From positions 1-51,986 of the IMG/VR virus record IMGVR_UViG_3300047409_000500: DNA of 51,986 nucleotides. One strand, given 5' to 3'. Positions 30,101-39,018 of the stretch are shown one piece after another. The stretch comes from a virus. Under the pieces are notes generated by a model. That model was not told the origin of the DNA. It made no database searches and saw nothing but the letters and a program-made list of their open reading frames with translations. The position numbers and the translations under genes are program-made. Within the stretch, counting starts at the first letter, position 1, and each line of letters opens with the position of its first letter.

Positions 30101-30228
30101 AATTTGCCCTCGTAGACTTCGCGCACCTTCAGCGGCCCGTTGATGACCGCCGGGGGCGCGTCGGGCGGGATGAAGGTTCCGCCCCCCGAGGTCGTGCCCT
30201 TCTCGTAGATCCAGGTCCCGGTTGCCAT
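27169..30228 (-). CDS. Large tail-tip/fibre protein
   Basis: The 1,019-residue protein starts MATGTWIYEKGTTSGGGTFI. Residues about 35-500 contain repeated beta-sandwich-like segments (VTIDWSPGAGSPTVGVGIYL; ATLTWTVPASPRYKGVEFYR), suggesting fibronectin III-like domains. The middle holds a VEQIIAPKIFVGSILRVGG segment like those of tail-spike hinges. The end has a long series of beta repeats (GTLSVTGQTTLGAVG, NTITATGKVTGSGFN). It is probably a central tail fibre or hub extension. It begins 4 bases after the hub gene. Confidence 0.82.
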   Translation of the reverse strand: MATGTWIYEKGTTSGGGTFIPPDAPPAVINGPLKVREVYEGKFEVTIDWSPGAGSPTVGVGIYLEDPDISSSNEAPMDGSIPLDGTSQVSGKWAPVHITDDFEPPALITVNGAPKARAIRVYVQAFSTVKNATLVRANKPPPTPSAVVTIPAAAGQYVSGQEYAWIVTGAHITVVQDFANPAGPMYSLVFGYTAPDPAIPLPPGLRAFGGVMTVYEYDDGTRKEALFLDVNKPDDWHSGSYEAGLGGHFKVWFCSRDVDGRRNTIVKGVTPMIDVTIVYPPVGQPTAPYVTGLALTNYIHDPQPDGTDLARATLTWTVPASPRYKGVEFYRTGVTPPRLMKPRVPANITSIGLEIIDWPKVAEAWTIVAISIDDQGRPSDDPANPGVNTPRVTWNIGPPALGGNGLEYAPAGGASGTTVTTVQELNSDGVVMMRHQIGTWQNPTSNLFGGMSIARVISGQTADPTWWDVPKNATSFTTDWEPAPAARTWDFYFVSRDMTGHRNTILPGTTPKVTPPAFTPIVGNVLASRMPRDWFNEAEFDWPADPAKFTVEQIIAPKIFVGSILRVGGGPSTVGNAGLFKGMENGQVAVYNASNVLRGWIGQQTGGTPDNPAAHSIFGGWMQELYVGGDNPTNAPIYAKQDGTVIIGGFEMAGSRYPYISIRDNANTEVGRIGARIGYAATGNQGGPEVSIQGAWFKEFAYGGQTFTDWRMLAKQDATDPLGATVQMRQITRFTIDYQANYPTATNPTNAAMRLEYGFSAFVTDNPSDSSYYKFPGLSLYRTNYDTVNNPKHGIAIINRGIILRGPNNVGGQQGRLAALVSFNGDPKGNDATRNWWWGTLTMYSPASGNINVQLDSGSAADGNATFSLRDGSGNLNFSVDGAGAVFIRGTLSMNSLSLSGTLSVTGQTTLGAVGASSMVISPGTLNCQQITTNNQSITCGPINAGSNRIDCGIISSNNTITATGKVTGSGFNPTGLTGQDYTIAFHDNAGNPLQLWINGANVGALQIVVRGGVIVSYS

Positions 30229-30231
30229 AGC

Positions 30232-33200
30232 TTATCCCGCTGTCACCCGCGCCGTCTCGGTCGGCCCGAGGGTCACAGCGCTGGCCCCATCGAAGAGGAA
30301 TTCCCCGGCGGCGCTTTCCACAATCGCGTTATGTGGCCCGGTGTCATTCACCACGTACAGCGTTCTGCCCTGGTATTGCGCGATGGGCAGCAATTGAATC
30401 GTCACATCGTTCTCGGTGGTGTCGGCGCGGATCGTCTGGTCGGTCGCCAGCGTGGCCCATGGCCCCAAGCCCGGCCCCACCACGCGCACCGTGGGCGGCT
30501 GGCCGTAGATGAAGATCTCGCGCAGCGGCGCGACCTCCTCGCTCGAATACTGGCCCCGGTCGTCGACCAGGAAGCCCCCCACCAGGGCGGTACGGTTGCG
30601 CAGGTTCTCCACCCGCATCTTGATCTCGACCCGCGTCCCTTCGCGCGGCACCTGGAGATCGCTCGTCTCCGTGGTGTAGGCCCAATCGGGATCTTCCACG
30701 ATGACGACCGAGGTATTGTCCGGGATCGTCTGCCATGCCGGGCTGACGGTGATTTGGGTATTGCTGTTGCCCGTGATGTAGCGCCACTGGCCCGCCCCGG
30801 TCCCGAACAGGATGCGCGCGATCCGCCCCTTCTCCTCGTCGACCGCGAGGCCCGGGCTGCCGAACTGATTGCGGGCCACGAAGTTATCCCACAGCGGGTC
30901 GGTGACGCTGTTGGCGGTCGCGGTAATCCCCACCGAGCGCAGGATCAGGACGTCGCCCTTCTCCACCGAATCGGCGGCCGTCCCGCGGACACAATCGGGT
31001 GTCACCGTGAAGGTCCCGGTAGCGCCATCGAAGTGCGTAATCGTGAAGTTCCACAGCGGGGCGCTGCCATCGCTCTGGTCGGCCAGCGCCGAGAGGATGC
31101 GTGCGGGCGGTCCTAACCAGTTATCCGTGCTGCCCTTGAAGTCATCGCTCTGGATCTGGTTGGGCGCGGTGACGCCCGTCACGCTGACGCCCGCGACCCC
31201 GGAATGCCAGATGCGCTTGGCGGCGATGGCGACCTTGCGCGCCCCGGCCTCGGGCATTCCCTCGGTCATGGGGTGGATCGGCCCGGCAAAATCCAGCGGT
31301 GTCTGGACGTTCATCCCGCTCGATTGCCGCGCCAGGGCGCGGCGGTCCTTGCCCGCCCACAGGTCCCACGGCTGATCGGAATCGGGCGAGGCGGCAATCG
31401 TCATCGTCACCTTCTGCCCGGTGACGCCCGGCGGGATCCAAAGTCCGATGAGGTTGGAAGGGGCCAGCGGCTGCATGGTGTTCATGCGTTGCGTAATCCC
31501 CACGTATACCGTCATGGGGCCAGCCAGCGTCCCGCCGGGGGCCAGGAAGGCCGCCAGGATACGCGGCTGCCTGCCGGGCGCGAACAGGTTGATGCACATC
31601 TGCCCGGCGACGTAGATGGTCGCGTCCCAACTTCCATCGCGGGCGATGCGGTAGTCCTGCCAGAGATCGAAGGTGCGCTGCAGCGGGTCGGTGTACAGCG
31701 GGTCGTTCGCCACGGGCGCGATCTCGTTGGGCATCCAGGTGAGCCCGGTGATCGACGGCAGCATCTCGGGCGGGACCGGGGCGGCGGTGGCATCCTCGGG
31801 CTTGGGGCCGAAGGTCAGATTGTACATCGCGTCCGTGGTGGGTGTCGCGTCGAGGTCGATGCTGAAATCCGGGTTGAGCATCCACTTCACCACGCGCCCC
31901 TCGGCGTACCCGGTGGGTAAGGCGGGATGTCCCTGGCCCGGCTGCAAGCTGCCAAGCGAGATGATATCGCCCGCCATCGTATGCAGCCCCAGGACCGTGG
32001 TGCGGAAGCGCAGGGACCGGGCCTTCACCTGTTGGTTATCTGTGATCGCGCCGCCCGCATCCCGAACCACAATCCCCCCGATCTCCTCGCGCAGCCGGGT
32101 GGTGGCGATGCGGGCCGCTTGGCTCTTGTTGCTGACGCCCACCAGGGTCATCGTGGAGGCGTTGAACTGGGGCGATTCCACGGTCCCGGCAAACGCCGCC
32201 TGATCCATATCGTAGATGGTGACGTTGTTTAACTGCCAGTTGAATTCCTCATCGCCAAACTCCACCGTCAGCTGATTGAATTGCGGCTGAATCGGAACCG
32301 TCTCCAGGCTCTTGAAGAGGATGTTGGCGCGGGTGTAGGTGTTGTGGGGAAGCACGCCCGAATTCTCGCGGATGCCAAGCCAAAGCTTCCCGTTCACGAA
32401 GGTGTAATAGCCGAGGCAGCAATTCAAGATCTCCTGCAGCCAATCCTTGAGCGGCTTGCGCTCCTTCAAAGCGCCCCGGAAGGGATACTGGCGCTCCTTC
32501 CCGGTGCCGACCAGCTTGTCTACCTGGAGATCGCAGATCGCCGCCATGGCGATGGCCTGCTGGACATCGAAGAAGGTTTCCATCTGCGCCGGGCTGACGA
32601 GCGCGTCCTGGCCCTGGCCGACCCGCAGGCCGATGGCGCGCAGGTAGACGTTGACGGCTACCCAGATCGTGTTAGCCAGCGCGGGCGTCCAGACCCGCGC
32701 GCCGGGGGCGGTCCACGTCCAGCCGCCGATGCCGCCCGTTACGGTCACTGTCATTACCCGGTCGGTGATTTGGGTGAGTTGGGTTCCGGCTTCATCGGTG
32801 CGCCGGATCTCGGCAAACGCGAGGCCCGCCGCATAGGTCGATCCCGGCGGGACCGTGTTCCAGGGTGCGGTGTCGAGGGCGAAGAAATCGCTGGTGGCCG
32901 CCGGGTCGTTGCCCGTGATCCCGCGCCAGCCGCCGCCGTGGACCGGATCGTGGGGCGGCTGGTTATCCAGCTTATGATTCATCAGGTTGGTGTCGTAACC
33001 GGAGATTGGGCCCTCCCCCACGATGCCGAGCGCCGAGTAGAATTCGCTCTCGTCGCGGCCCGCCGCCACGTCGCAAGTAACGACCATCGCTTCGTCGGTA
33101 TAGACCTCCTGCACCACGCGCTGATAGACGGTATCGGCGGCCACGGTGACGCTGGTCAGCCCCGAAGAGGCCCATCCGATGGTCCCGCTATCCTGCGGCA

Positions 33201-34221
33201 CGAAGGCGCGCTGCTGCGGGGCAACCACCACGCCGCCGAAGGAGTGCGGCACGGCCCGCGCGTTGCACGCTTCCCAGGACTTGGGGCAATCGGGCAGCGC
33301 GCTGGTCGATGGGCAGAAGCGGCCCTTATAAACCTTCCAGCAGGAGCGCGTCACCATCCGGCTTGGGTAGGACAGCCCCAACTCGAAGACGCCATCGCTG
33401 GCGGGCAGGAAGAAATTCCCATCGCTATCGAAGCTCCACGGCAGCGCATAGCCGCTCCAGAGCTTCACCAGGGTAAGGCTGCCCACGTGGAAGAGCGCGA
33501 ATTGCACCTTGGCCCGGTTGAGGTTGATTGTCTTCACGAGTTCCGTGAATACCGAATCGGCGTTGCCGAAGCCGAAGCGCGCGCTGTCGCCTGCTTCCCC
33601 GATGGACTGCGAGATGCCGTCCCAGGTGGCGAGGCGCGGCAGATAGGTAATCCCATCAACGGTAAGGCTTTGGTTGGAGAGGTAGAGCGTCGAGGTTGCC
33701 CCGGCCCGGTCCTGGATCGCAATCAGCGGGACGATGCGCTGCACCTGGGCGGTCAGCGCGGTGTCGAAGGCGCTATCGGGGAAGCGGTTGAGCGTGTGCG
33801 CCGATGTATAGGTCGGCACGCTGGTCGCCACTTCGATCATGGTGATTCCGGGGTCGCCCATGATTCTGCCGGCACTCGCCGGAAAGTCGATCATCGGATT
33901 CTCGTAGCGCACCCGCACGGTCTGATTGCCCGCGGGCGAAGGGTAAGTGAAGCTGAACTCCGCATACGTGCCCTGCGCCTGAATCCAATGGGCGCGCAAT
34001 TGATCATACTCATGGCACGCCAGATGATCGCGCCGGATCCGAAAGCGCCGCATCCCGTTGCCGAGCAGGAAGCGCTGCTCCGTCTTGAGGCCCGGCTGGT
34101 CGAACACATGGATTGCGATAGGCGGTTCGATGTCGGTCCCGCTTCCGAAATCCACCCGCAGGGGAAACGGCGCGATGAATGGAGGATCGGGGATTGGCAC
34201 GGGGCCGAGCGAACCGCTCAA
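30232..34221 (-). CDS. Fused tail-tip/hub protein, TTG start
   Basis: The 1,329-residue protein looks like several tail-tip proteins joined. Residues 1-125 (LRVDFGSGTDIEPPIAIHVF, RAHWIQAQGTYAEFSFTYPS) resemble a distal-tail protein. Residues 130-340 resemble the DUF2163/BR0599 family, with a Cys cluster, CWKVYKGRFCPSTSALPDC, then EACNARAVPHSFGG. The rest resembles the siphophage hub (lambda J-like), with beta-rich C-terminal domains. A TTG preceded by GGGAGGTGGCCTGA starts it, directly after the previous stop. Separate genes encode these units in many phages. Confidence 0.82.
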   Translation of the reverse strand: MSGSLGPVPIPDPPFIAPFPLRVDFGSGTDIEPPIAIHVFDQPGLKTEQRFLLGNGMRRFRIRRDHLACHEYDQLRAHWIQAQGTYAEFSFTYPSPAGNQTVRVRYENPMIDFPASAGRIMGDPGITMIEVATSVPTYTSAHTLNRFPDSAFDTALTAQVQRIVPLIAIQDRAGATSTLYLSNQSLTVDGITYLPRLATWDGISQSIGEAGDSARFGFGNADSVFTELVKTINLNRAKVQFALFHVGSLTLVKLWSGYALPWSFDSDGNFFLPASDGVFELGLSYPSRMVTRSCWKVYKGRFCPSTSALPDCPKSWEACNARAVPHSFGGVVVAPQQRAFVPQDSGTIGWASSGLTSVTVAADTVYQRVVQEVYTDEAMVVTCDVAAGRDESEFYSALGIVGEGPISGYDTNLMNHKLDNQPPHDPVHGGGWRGITGNDPAATSDFFALDTAPWNTVPPGSTYAAGLAFAEIRRTDEAGTQLTQITDRVMTVTVTGGIGGWTWTAPGARVWTPALANTIWVAVNVYLRAIGLRVGQGQDALVSPAQMETFFDVQQAIAMAAICDLQVDKLVGTGKERQYPFRGALKERKPLKDWLQEILNCCLGYYTFVNGKLWLGIRENSGVLPHNTYTRANILFKSLETVPIQPQFNQLTVEFGDEEFNWQLNNVTIYDMDQAAFAGTVESPQFNASTMTLVGVSNKSQAARIATTRLREEIGGIVVRDAGGAITDNQQVKARSLRFRTTVLGLHTMAGDIISLGSLQPGQGHPALPTGYAEGRVVKWMLNPDFSIDLDATPTTDAMYNLTFGPKPEDATAAPVPPEMLPSITGLTWMPNEIAPVANDPLYTDPLQRTFDLWQDYRIARDGSWDATIYVAGQMCINLFAPGRQPRILAAFLAPGGTLAGPMTVYVGITQRMNTMQPLAPSNLIGLWIPPGVTGQKVTMTIAASPDSDQPWDLWAGKDRRALARQSSGMNVQTPLDFAGPIHPMTEGMPEAGARKVAIAAKRIWHSGVAGVSVTGVTAPNQIQSDDFKGSTDNWLGPPARILSALADQSDGSAPLWNFTITHFDGATGTFTVTPDCVRGTAADSVEKGDVLILRSVGITATANSVTDPLWDNFVARNQFGSPGLAVDEEKGRIARILFGTGAGQWRYITGNSNTQITVSPAWQTIPDNTSVVIVEDPDWAYTTETSDLQVPREGTRVEIKMRVENLRNRTALVGGFLVDDRGQYSSEEVAPLREIFIYGQPPTVRVVGPGLGPWATLATDQTIRADTTENDVTIQLLPIAQYQGRTLYVVNDTGPHNAIVESAAGEFLFDGASAVTLGPTETARVTAG

Positions 34222-34605
34222 TCAGGCCACCTCCCGCATCGCCAGCATGATGCGTGTCCGCCCGGGCTGTAGCTCCTCGCTCCAAGGCCCATCGAAGACC
34301 ACCACATAGCGCCCGGTGGGGTCGCCCGGCGGCGGCCCCGGCAGCGCCTCCAGCAGATTGTAGAAATAGAATGGCGCGCCCTGGTGCGCCAGATAGAAAT
34401 TCCGCATCGCGGTCCACTGCGCAGCCGTGAGGGAGAAGCCGAGCTTGAAGAAGTAGCGCGGGTTAACCTGCAGCGCGGCGCGCTGGCTGGTGCCATCCGG
34501 GTAAACGTTGAGCAGGCTTTCCACCCGCAGATTGGTCGTGAGGCCGCTGTACAGATTGGTCGGGAAGGTATCGACGGGCGCGGCGGGCGCGACATTGCCC
34601 GGCAT
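34222..34605 (-). CDS. Minor (distal) tail protein
   Basis: The 127-residue protein has YFFKLGFSLTAAQWTAMRNF, then YLAHQGAPFYFYNLLEALPG. The shape resembles the N-terminus of the fused hub, so the two may be duplicates. Its position between the tape measure and the hub is that of lambda M/L-type minor tail proteins. The ATG overlaps the tape-measure stop (TGATG). Confidence 0.78.
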   Translation of the reverse strand: MPGNVAPAAPVDTFPTNLYSGLTTNLRVESLLNVYPDGTSQRAALQVNPRYFFKLGFSLTAAQWTAMRNFYLAHQGAPFYFYNLLEALPGPPPGDPTGRYVVVFDGPWSEELQPGRTRIMLAMREVA

Positions 34606-37600
34606 CAGCGCACCACCGTGAGAGGCTCCAGCAAGGCGCTGCGCTGCGCATCGCGGGACCGACCGGAGCGGCTGGCGGTGGCCGCCGCCTGCCCTACGCT
34701 GTCAGGATTGTTATTGATCACGCTGACCACGCGGCCCTCGAAGAGATCGTTGGCCTGCTGCGGATTCAGTTGGATATAGACGCCGCCCGATCCGGTACCG
34801 GGCATCGAGCTATAGGGATTCGCCACCAGCTGGCCGTTGGAATAGACGGGCTGCAGCTGCAGCGACCCGCCCGCCTGGGCGAAGGTGGCCCCGTACATCT
34901 TCTGCGGCATCCCCACCGGGTTCTGCGCGGTCGTCAGCGCATACAGCTGCACCAGGGTTTGAATCTCCGGGGAACGGATCGCCAGATCCAGATTCCCGCC
35001 GTACTTCTGTTTGGCGATTTCGAGGATTTGGGCGCGGACGTTTTTGTCCTGGATATCGACGCCATAGAGCGCTTTGACCTTCTCCTGCAGCTTTTTATCG
35101 GCGGTCTTCACCAGCGACCGGAAGAGGCCCGCGATGCCGCCCACGGCCGCGCCGATGCCCGCGCCGAGCAGCGTACCGATGCCGGGGAAGATCGCGGTTC
35201 CGAGCACCGCCCCGGTCAGCGCGCCACCCGCCGCCGTGATGCCGATGCCCGCTTTGCCGCCCCGGTAGAGCCCATACCCGGCGAGGCCGATGCCCGCGCC
35301 CAGGACGCCGCCGCCGAGCGCCGAGAGACTTGCGCCCCCGGCCACGGTGCCGAACAACGTAGGAGCCAGATGGGCTAATCCGACACCCGCCGCTGCTGCC
35401 CCGCCAATCGTCTGCCCCAGGCCGAGCTTCCCGCCCCGCTGGATCCCGCTGAGCGCGGCCATGCCGCCCCCGAATAGCGCCGCAGCGGGCCACAGGGCCG
35501 CAGCCGTTGCCCCGAACCCAGGCATAGCTACAGGTGCCCCGGCGGCGGCGGCCCCGCCTACGGGGCTATAACCGCCGCTATACCCCCCATACGTGCTGGT
35601 AGCGACCGGACCCGTAAAGCCCCCGGTGCCCCCGGGCGCGCCCGGGCTGCCGATGCCCCGCGCCCTCACCCCGAATAGGGCTGCGAGGATTCCCCCGGTG
35701 CCGACCGTGCCGCCACCCCCGCCGCCGAAGGTAGGCTGCTGGCCGCCGAGGCCGCGCGGCCCGCCCCCGAAATTCACCGTGCCATAGCCGAAGAGTTGCA
35801 TCAGGGCCGCCGCCGCCCGGCTGGTGACGATCTCTTTGATCGCGCCGATTACGGCGGTCTTGAGCGCGTTGCCCATCGCCTGCCAGACGCTGGTGGACTT
35901 ATTCAGCAGCGCATCGAACACCCGGTCGAGGGAACTTTTGAGCTTCTCGTAAATCTTTTTCTGCTCCTCTACGATGGCGGTCTGCGTGGCCTTCGCCGCC
36001 TCCAGGCGATCCTTGCTGATGCCCGCATCGGCCTTGACGGTGATCTGGGTCTTCTTCTCCTCGTTGGCGGTCCACAGCGCCGTGGAGCGAATCAGATAGT
36101 CGATGTCGCTCATCATCTTCACGTCGTGGAGCGCTTCGACGAGCGTAAGCTCCTCCTGGTATTTCTGGTCGGCCAGTTCGCGCTCCACATCGCGGATCCG
36201 CTCGGCATATTCCTGCTTGATGGCAAACACCGTTTGCTGGTAAGCGATTTCTTGCTCCAGCGTCTGCCGATGTACTACGTCGGCCTCGGCCAGCCGCTGG
36301 TCCCGGTCGGCGGCCAGCGCGGTCGCCTCGAATTCGAGGCGGGATGTCAGGGTGTCCCGCTCGATCTTGTCGGACTCCTCCACGTATTTCAGATGCTCTT
36401 TAAACGCCGTAGTGGGCGCTTCGGCGAAGTCTTTGAAATACTCCTCAATCGCCTTTCCGCCCTCCAGGCGCTTCTTCTCGGCCTCCTCCATCAGTTTGAT
36501 GTTTTCCTCTGCGATCTTCTTCTGGGCGAGGCTGAGATCGTCTGCCATCGCTTTGTATACTTTGCCGATTAGTTTCGCCTTGCCTGTCAGCTTATCGAGG
36601 TCCACATCCCCAACGAAGCCGCCGAATTTCCCCGGCTCCATCGTGGCGAACACTTTGGCGAGGTCTTTCGAGGTGGCTCCCAATTCCTTCAAATCGCTGG
36701 CGTACTTGTCATTGATCCCGAAAATCGCGCCATGAATCCTGGCCTGGGCGCGGGCGAGAATCTGTTCTGCAATTTGCTCTTGATGCAAGGCCAATTCCTT
36801 GCTCTCCTGAACCAGTCTGGCGTTGCGCGCTTTGGTAGCAATCTCATCGGCATCCAGCAACATCCTCATCTTGCGGATCGAATCCTGCAGTTCCGTTTCG
36901 GTCTGTTTGTTGAACGGGATGAGCGACATATTGGCCGCTTCGGGCAGTTTCTTGTCGGTCATCCATTGCTGATACTTTCGAGCGGTGGCCTCCATATCGG
37001 CACGGGCACCCTGACCAAACGCCTTAGCCTTCTCCTCGACGTCGCGGTTGAGCAATCGTCCAAGCCAGCTGTTGGGCTCCACCTTCTCGCGCAGCCACTC
37101 CCCGGCCTTCCATCCGGCGAAGGCCGCCGCCACGGCCCCGACCGCGATGGCCAGATTCACGACCGCTGGAACCATGGTGCCGATCAGTGCCAAGCGGGAT
37201 GTAAACGCCCCGGCCAGGGAGGACTCTGTGAAGAGCACCTGCAGCGTCAGCCAGAGCGTGCTGGCCGCTTTCGTGAGGCTCTCAATCATACCCACGCCAG
37301 CAGGAATCCACGACAGCAGGCCGAGCTTGCTCACCGCGCCGAGTGCGGTCATCGCGATAACCAGTAGGCCGATTGCGACGGTCGCATCCTGGATAAACGG
37401 GGGCAGCCGCCCGAACCACGCCACCAGTTCTCGAAGGCCGCCAATCGCCTTGGTTACGGCGGGGGCGAAGTCGTTCTCGATGGCCGCGCCGAGTTTTTTC
37501 AGATCGTCAACAAACTTATCGAACTGCGCCGTTTGCAGTTCCTTCGCCATCTTCTCCCCGGCCCCGGCGAATTGCTTGTTCATGCCATCGAGGATCACCT

Positions 37601-38291
37601 GGACGCCTTTTTCCGACCCGATCATCTGCTTCTCGATCATCTTGCGGACATCCAACTCGCTGACGGCCTTCCCGGTTTCCTTTTGAATTGCGACCTGGAG
37701 GTACTTGACCGAGTTGATGCCCACCTCGGCCAATTGGCGGAACGCCTCCTGGCCTTGAATGATTCCCTTGGCCCGCATCTGGCCGAGCGCCAGGGTGATC
37801 TGGTCAACGCCCATCTTGCCCTTGCCGAGGGCGGCAGCGGCGTTGGCGACGGTGTTGAGCAGAGTCGGAATCTGCCTGAGATCGAACCCGAAGCCGCGCA
37901 GGCGCTGCGCCATCTCGCGCAGATCATCGAAAGAGAACGGCGAGGTTTTCGCCACGAGTCGAATTGCCTCGATGGCGTCCTTCGCCTCGTTGGCCGAAGC
38001 GCCCATGGCCTCGAAGGCGATGGTGGTTTTCTTGATGTCATCGGCGGCCTGTACCATGCCAGCGAAGGCCCGCGCGAGTCCCAGGCCCGCCAGCGCCTGG
38101 GTGATCTGATCCATGCCCCTGGCCGTCTGCGAAACCGACACGGAGAGCGCGTTGAAGCCCGTCTCGGCCTCCTTGGTGGCCTTCGTCGATGTGGTGCTTA
38201 CACTTTTAATCTGCTGGTTGAGCGTGTTGATGGCGGCGGACGCACCCTCGGCCTGGAAGTCGACCTGGATGTAGATTTTGTTCGCCGCCAT
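34605..38291 (-). CDS. Tape measure protein
   Basis: The 1,228-residue protein begins MAANKIYIQVDFQAEGASAA and carries a tape-measure N-terminal domain (MVQAADDIKKTTIAFEAMGA; SPFSFDDLREMAQRLRGFG). A hydrophobic stretch (about 305-340) and a Gly/Ala-rich hydrophobic region (about 990-1120, GAGIGLAGYGLYRGGKAGIG) could cross or penetrate the membrane. Long coiled-coil helices lie between (about 450-800). A lambda-type ruler of this size suggests a tail near 180 nm. No murein-hydrolase motif is visible. Confidence 0.9.
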   Translation of the reverse strand: MAANKIYIQVDFQAEGASAAINTLNQQIKSVSTTSTKATKEAETGFNALSVSVSQTARGMDQITQALAGLGLARAFAGMVQAADDIKKTTIAFEAMGASANEAKDAIEAIRLVAKTSPFSFDDLREMAQRLRGFGFDLRQIPTLLNTVANAAAALGKGKMGVDQITLALGQMRAKGIIQGQEAFRQLAEVGINSVKYLQVAIQKETGKAVSELDVRKMIEKQMIGSEKGVQVILDGMNKQFAGAGEKMAKELQTAQFDKFVDDLKKLGAAIENDFAPAVTKAIGGLRELVAWFGRLPPFIQDATVAIGLLVIAMTALGAVSKLGLLSWIPAGVGMIESLTKAASTLWLTLQVLFTESSLAGAFTSRLALIGTMVPAVVNLAIAVGAVAAAFAGWKAGEWLREKVEPNSWLGRLLNRDVEEKAKAFGQGARADMEATARKYQQWMTDKKLPEAANMSLIPFNKQTETELQDSIRKMRMLLDADEIATKARNARLVQESKELALHQEQIAEQILARAQARIHGAIFGINDKYASDLKELGATSKDLAKVFATMEPGKFGGFVGDVDLDKLTGKAKLIGKVYKAMADDLSLAQKKIAEENIKLMEEAEKKRLEGGKAIEEYFKDFAEAPTTAFKEHLKYVEESDKIERDTLTSRLEFEATALAADRDQRLAEADVVHRQTLEQEIAYQQTVFAIKQEYAERIRDVERELADQKYQEELTLVEALHDVKMMSDIDYLIRSTALWTANEEKKTQITVKADAGISKDRLEAAKATQTAIVEEQKKIYEKLKSSLDRVFDALLNKSTSVWQAMGNALKTAVIGAIKEIVTSRAAAALMQLFGYGTVNFGGGPRGLGGQQPTFGGGGGGTVGTGGILAALFGVRARGIGSPGAPGGTGGFTGPVATSTYGGYSGGYSPVGGAAAAGAPVAMPGFGATAAALWPAAALFGGGMAALSGIQRGGKLGLGQTIGGAAAAGVGLAHLAPTLFGTVAGGASLSALGGGVLGAGIGLAGYGLYRGGKAGIGITAAGGALTGAVLGTAIFPGIGTLLGAGIGAAVGGIAGLFRSLVKTADKKLQEKVKALYGVDIQDKNVRAQILEIAKQKYGGNLDLAIRSPEIQTLVQLYALTTAQNPVGMPQKMYGATFAQAGGSLQLQPVYSNGQLVANPYSSMPGTGSGGVYIQLNPQQANDLFEGRVVSVINNNPDSVGQAAATASRSGRSRDAQRSALLEPLTVVR

Positions 38292-38299
38292 CGCTTACC

Positions 38300-38626
38300 T
38301 TATGTGTGCTGTTCGGGATGTACCCACGACTTCACGGGATCGCCTTTGCGCTGCAAATCGAACGTCACCCCGCCCGCCTCGGCCTCGATCACCTCGACCG
38401 CCCAGGAAGGCGCTGCGCCCAACTCCTCCGCATAGGCCGGGGATTTCGGTAGCTGATTCTGGTATTCCTCGATCAGCGTGAGGTTTTTGTCATAGGCTTT
38501 GTCCTGCGCATCGGCTTGCAACCATTCATCGTTGCCGTGGGCCGAATGCACCGGGCCTGGATTCTGAATCGTGGTGTTCTGTTTTGCGGGAAGGATCGTT
38601 CCCACCGCAGGCGTTTTGTAGGCCAT
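38300..38626 (-). CDS. Hypothetical 108-residue protein in tail module
   Basis: The protein begins MAYKTPAVGTILPAKQNTTI and is acidic and helical in the middle (DKNLTLIEEYQNQLPKSP, WAVEVIEAEAG), with a basic end (DLQRKGDPVKSWVHPEQHT). It lies between the chaperone frame and the tape measure. A small tail accessory protein is likely. No family recognised. Confidence 0.72.
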   Translation of the reverse strand: MAYKTPAVGTILPAKQNTTIQNPGPVHSAHGNDEWLQADAQDKAYDKNLTLIEEYQNQLPKSPAYAEELGAAPSWAVEVIEAEAGGVTFDLQRKGDPVKSWVHPEQHT

Positions 38627-38652
38627 AATCGTCTCCTTTTATTTCCCGGCGT

Positions 38653-39018
38653 TCATCGCCGCTTCGCTTGCTTTTCGATCTCTTCGGTTTGCCAGCGAAC
38701 CTTCTCCTCGCCGAGCACGCGCAGCATCTGAAACTCCAGGTAGCTCACCTGTTCCAGCGTCACCGTCATGCGCCGCTCCAGCGCGAAATCCAAATCCACC
38801 ACCAGTTGCATCACCCGGCCGGCGGGCGATTGCAGATAGGCGTTGAGCATCTCCAGCGGGCAATCCAGGCACGGCTGCACGTCGGCCTCGTGGACCTCGG
38901 GCTGCTCGATCTGCGCCGGGGCGCATTCGACGGGGCCGGGGCAAAGCGCGTCGCGGCGCAACAGCCGATGGAAGATGAAGCGTGGCGAGGGCGCTTCCGG
39001 CCAGCCGCCGCCCGTTAG
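38653..39018 (-). CDS. Tail assembly chaperone C-terminal part (T), made by -1 frameshift
   Basis: This frame has no ribosome site; its first start candidate is a bare TTG at 38961. It is in phase with a -1 shift at 39018-39024, and 19 stop-free codons join the site to that TTG. The protein part is helical and Cys-containing (LCPGPVECAPAQIEQPEVHE, DCPLEMLNAYLQSPAGR), as expected for the T extension that binds tape-measure and tube proteins. It is normally made only as a fusion with the upstream G-like protein. Confidence 0.78.
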   Translation of the reverse strand, partial: LTGGGWPEAPSPRFIFHRLLRRDALCPGPVECAPAQIEQPEVHEADVQPCLDCPLEMLNAYLQSPAGRVMQLVVDLDFALERRMTVTLEQVSYLEFQMLRVLGEEKVRWQTEEIEKQAKRR

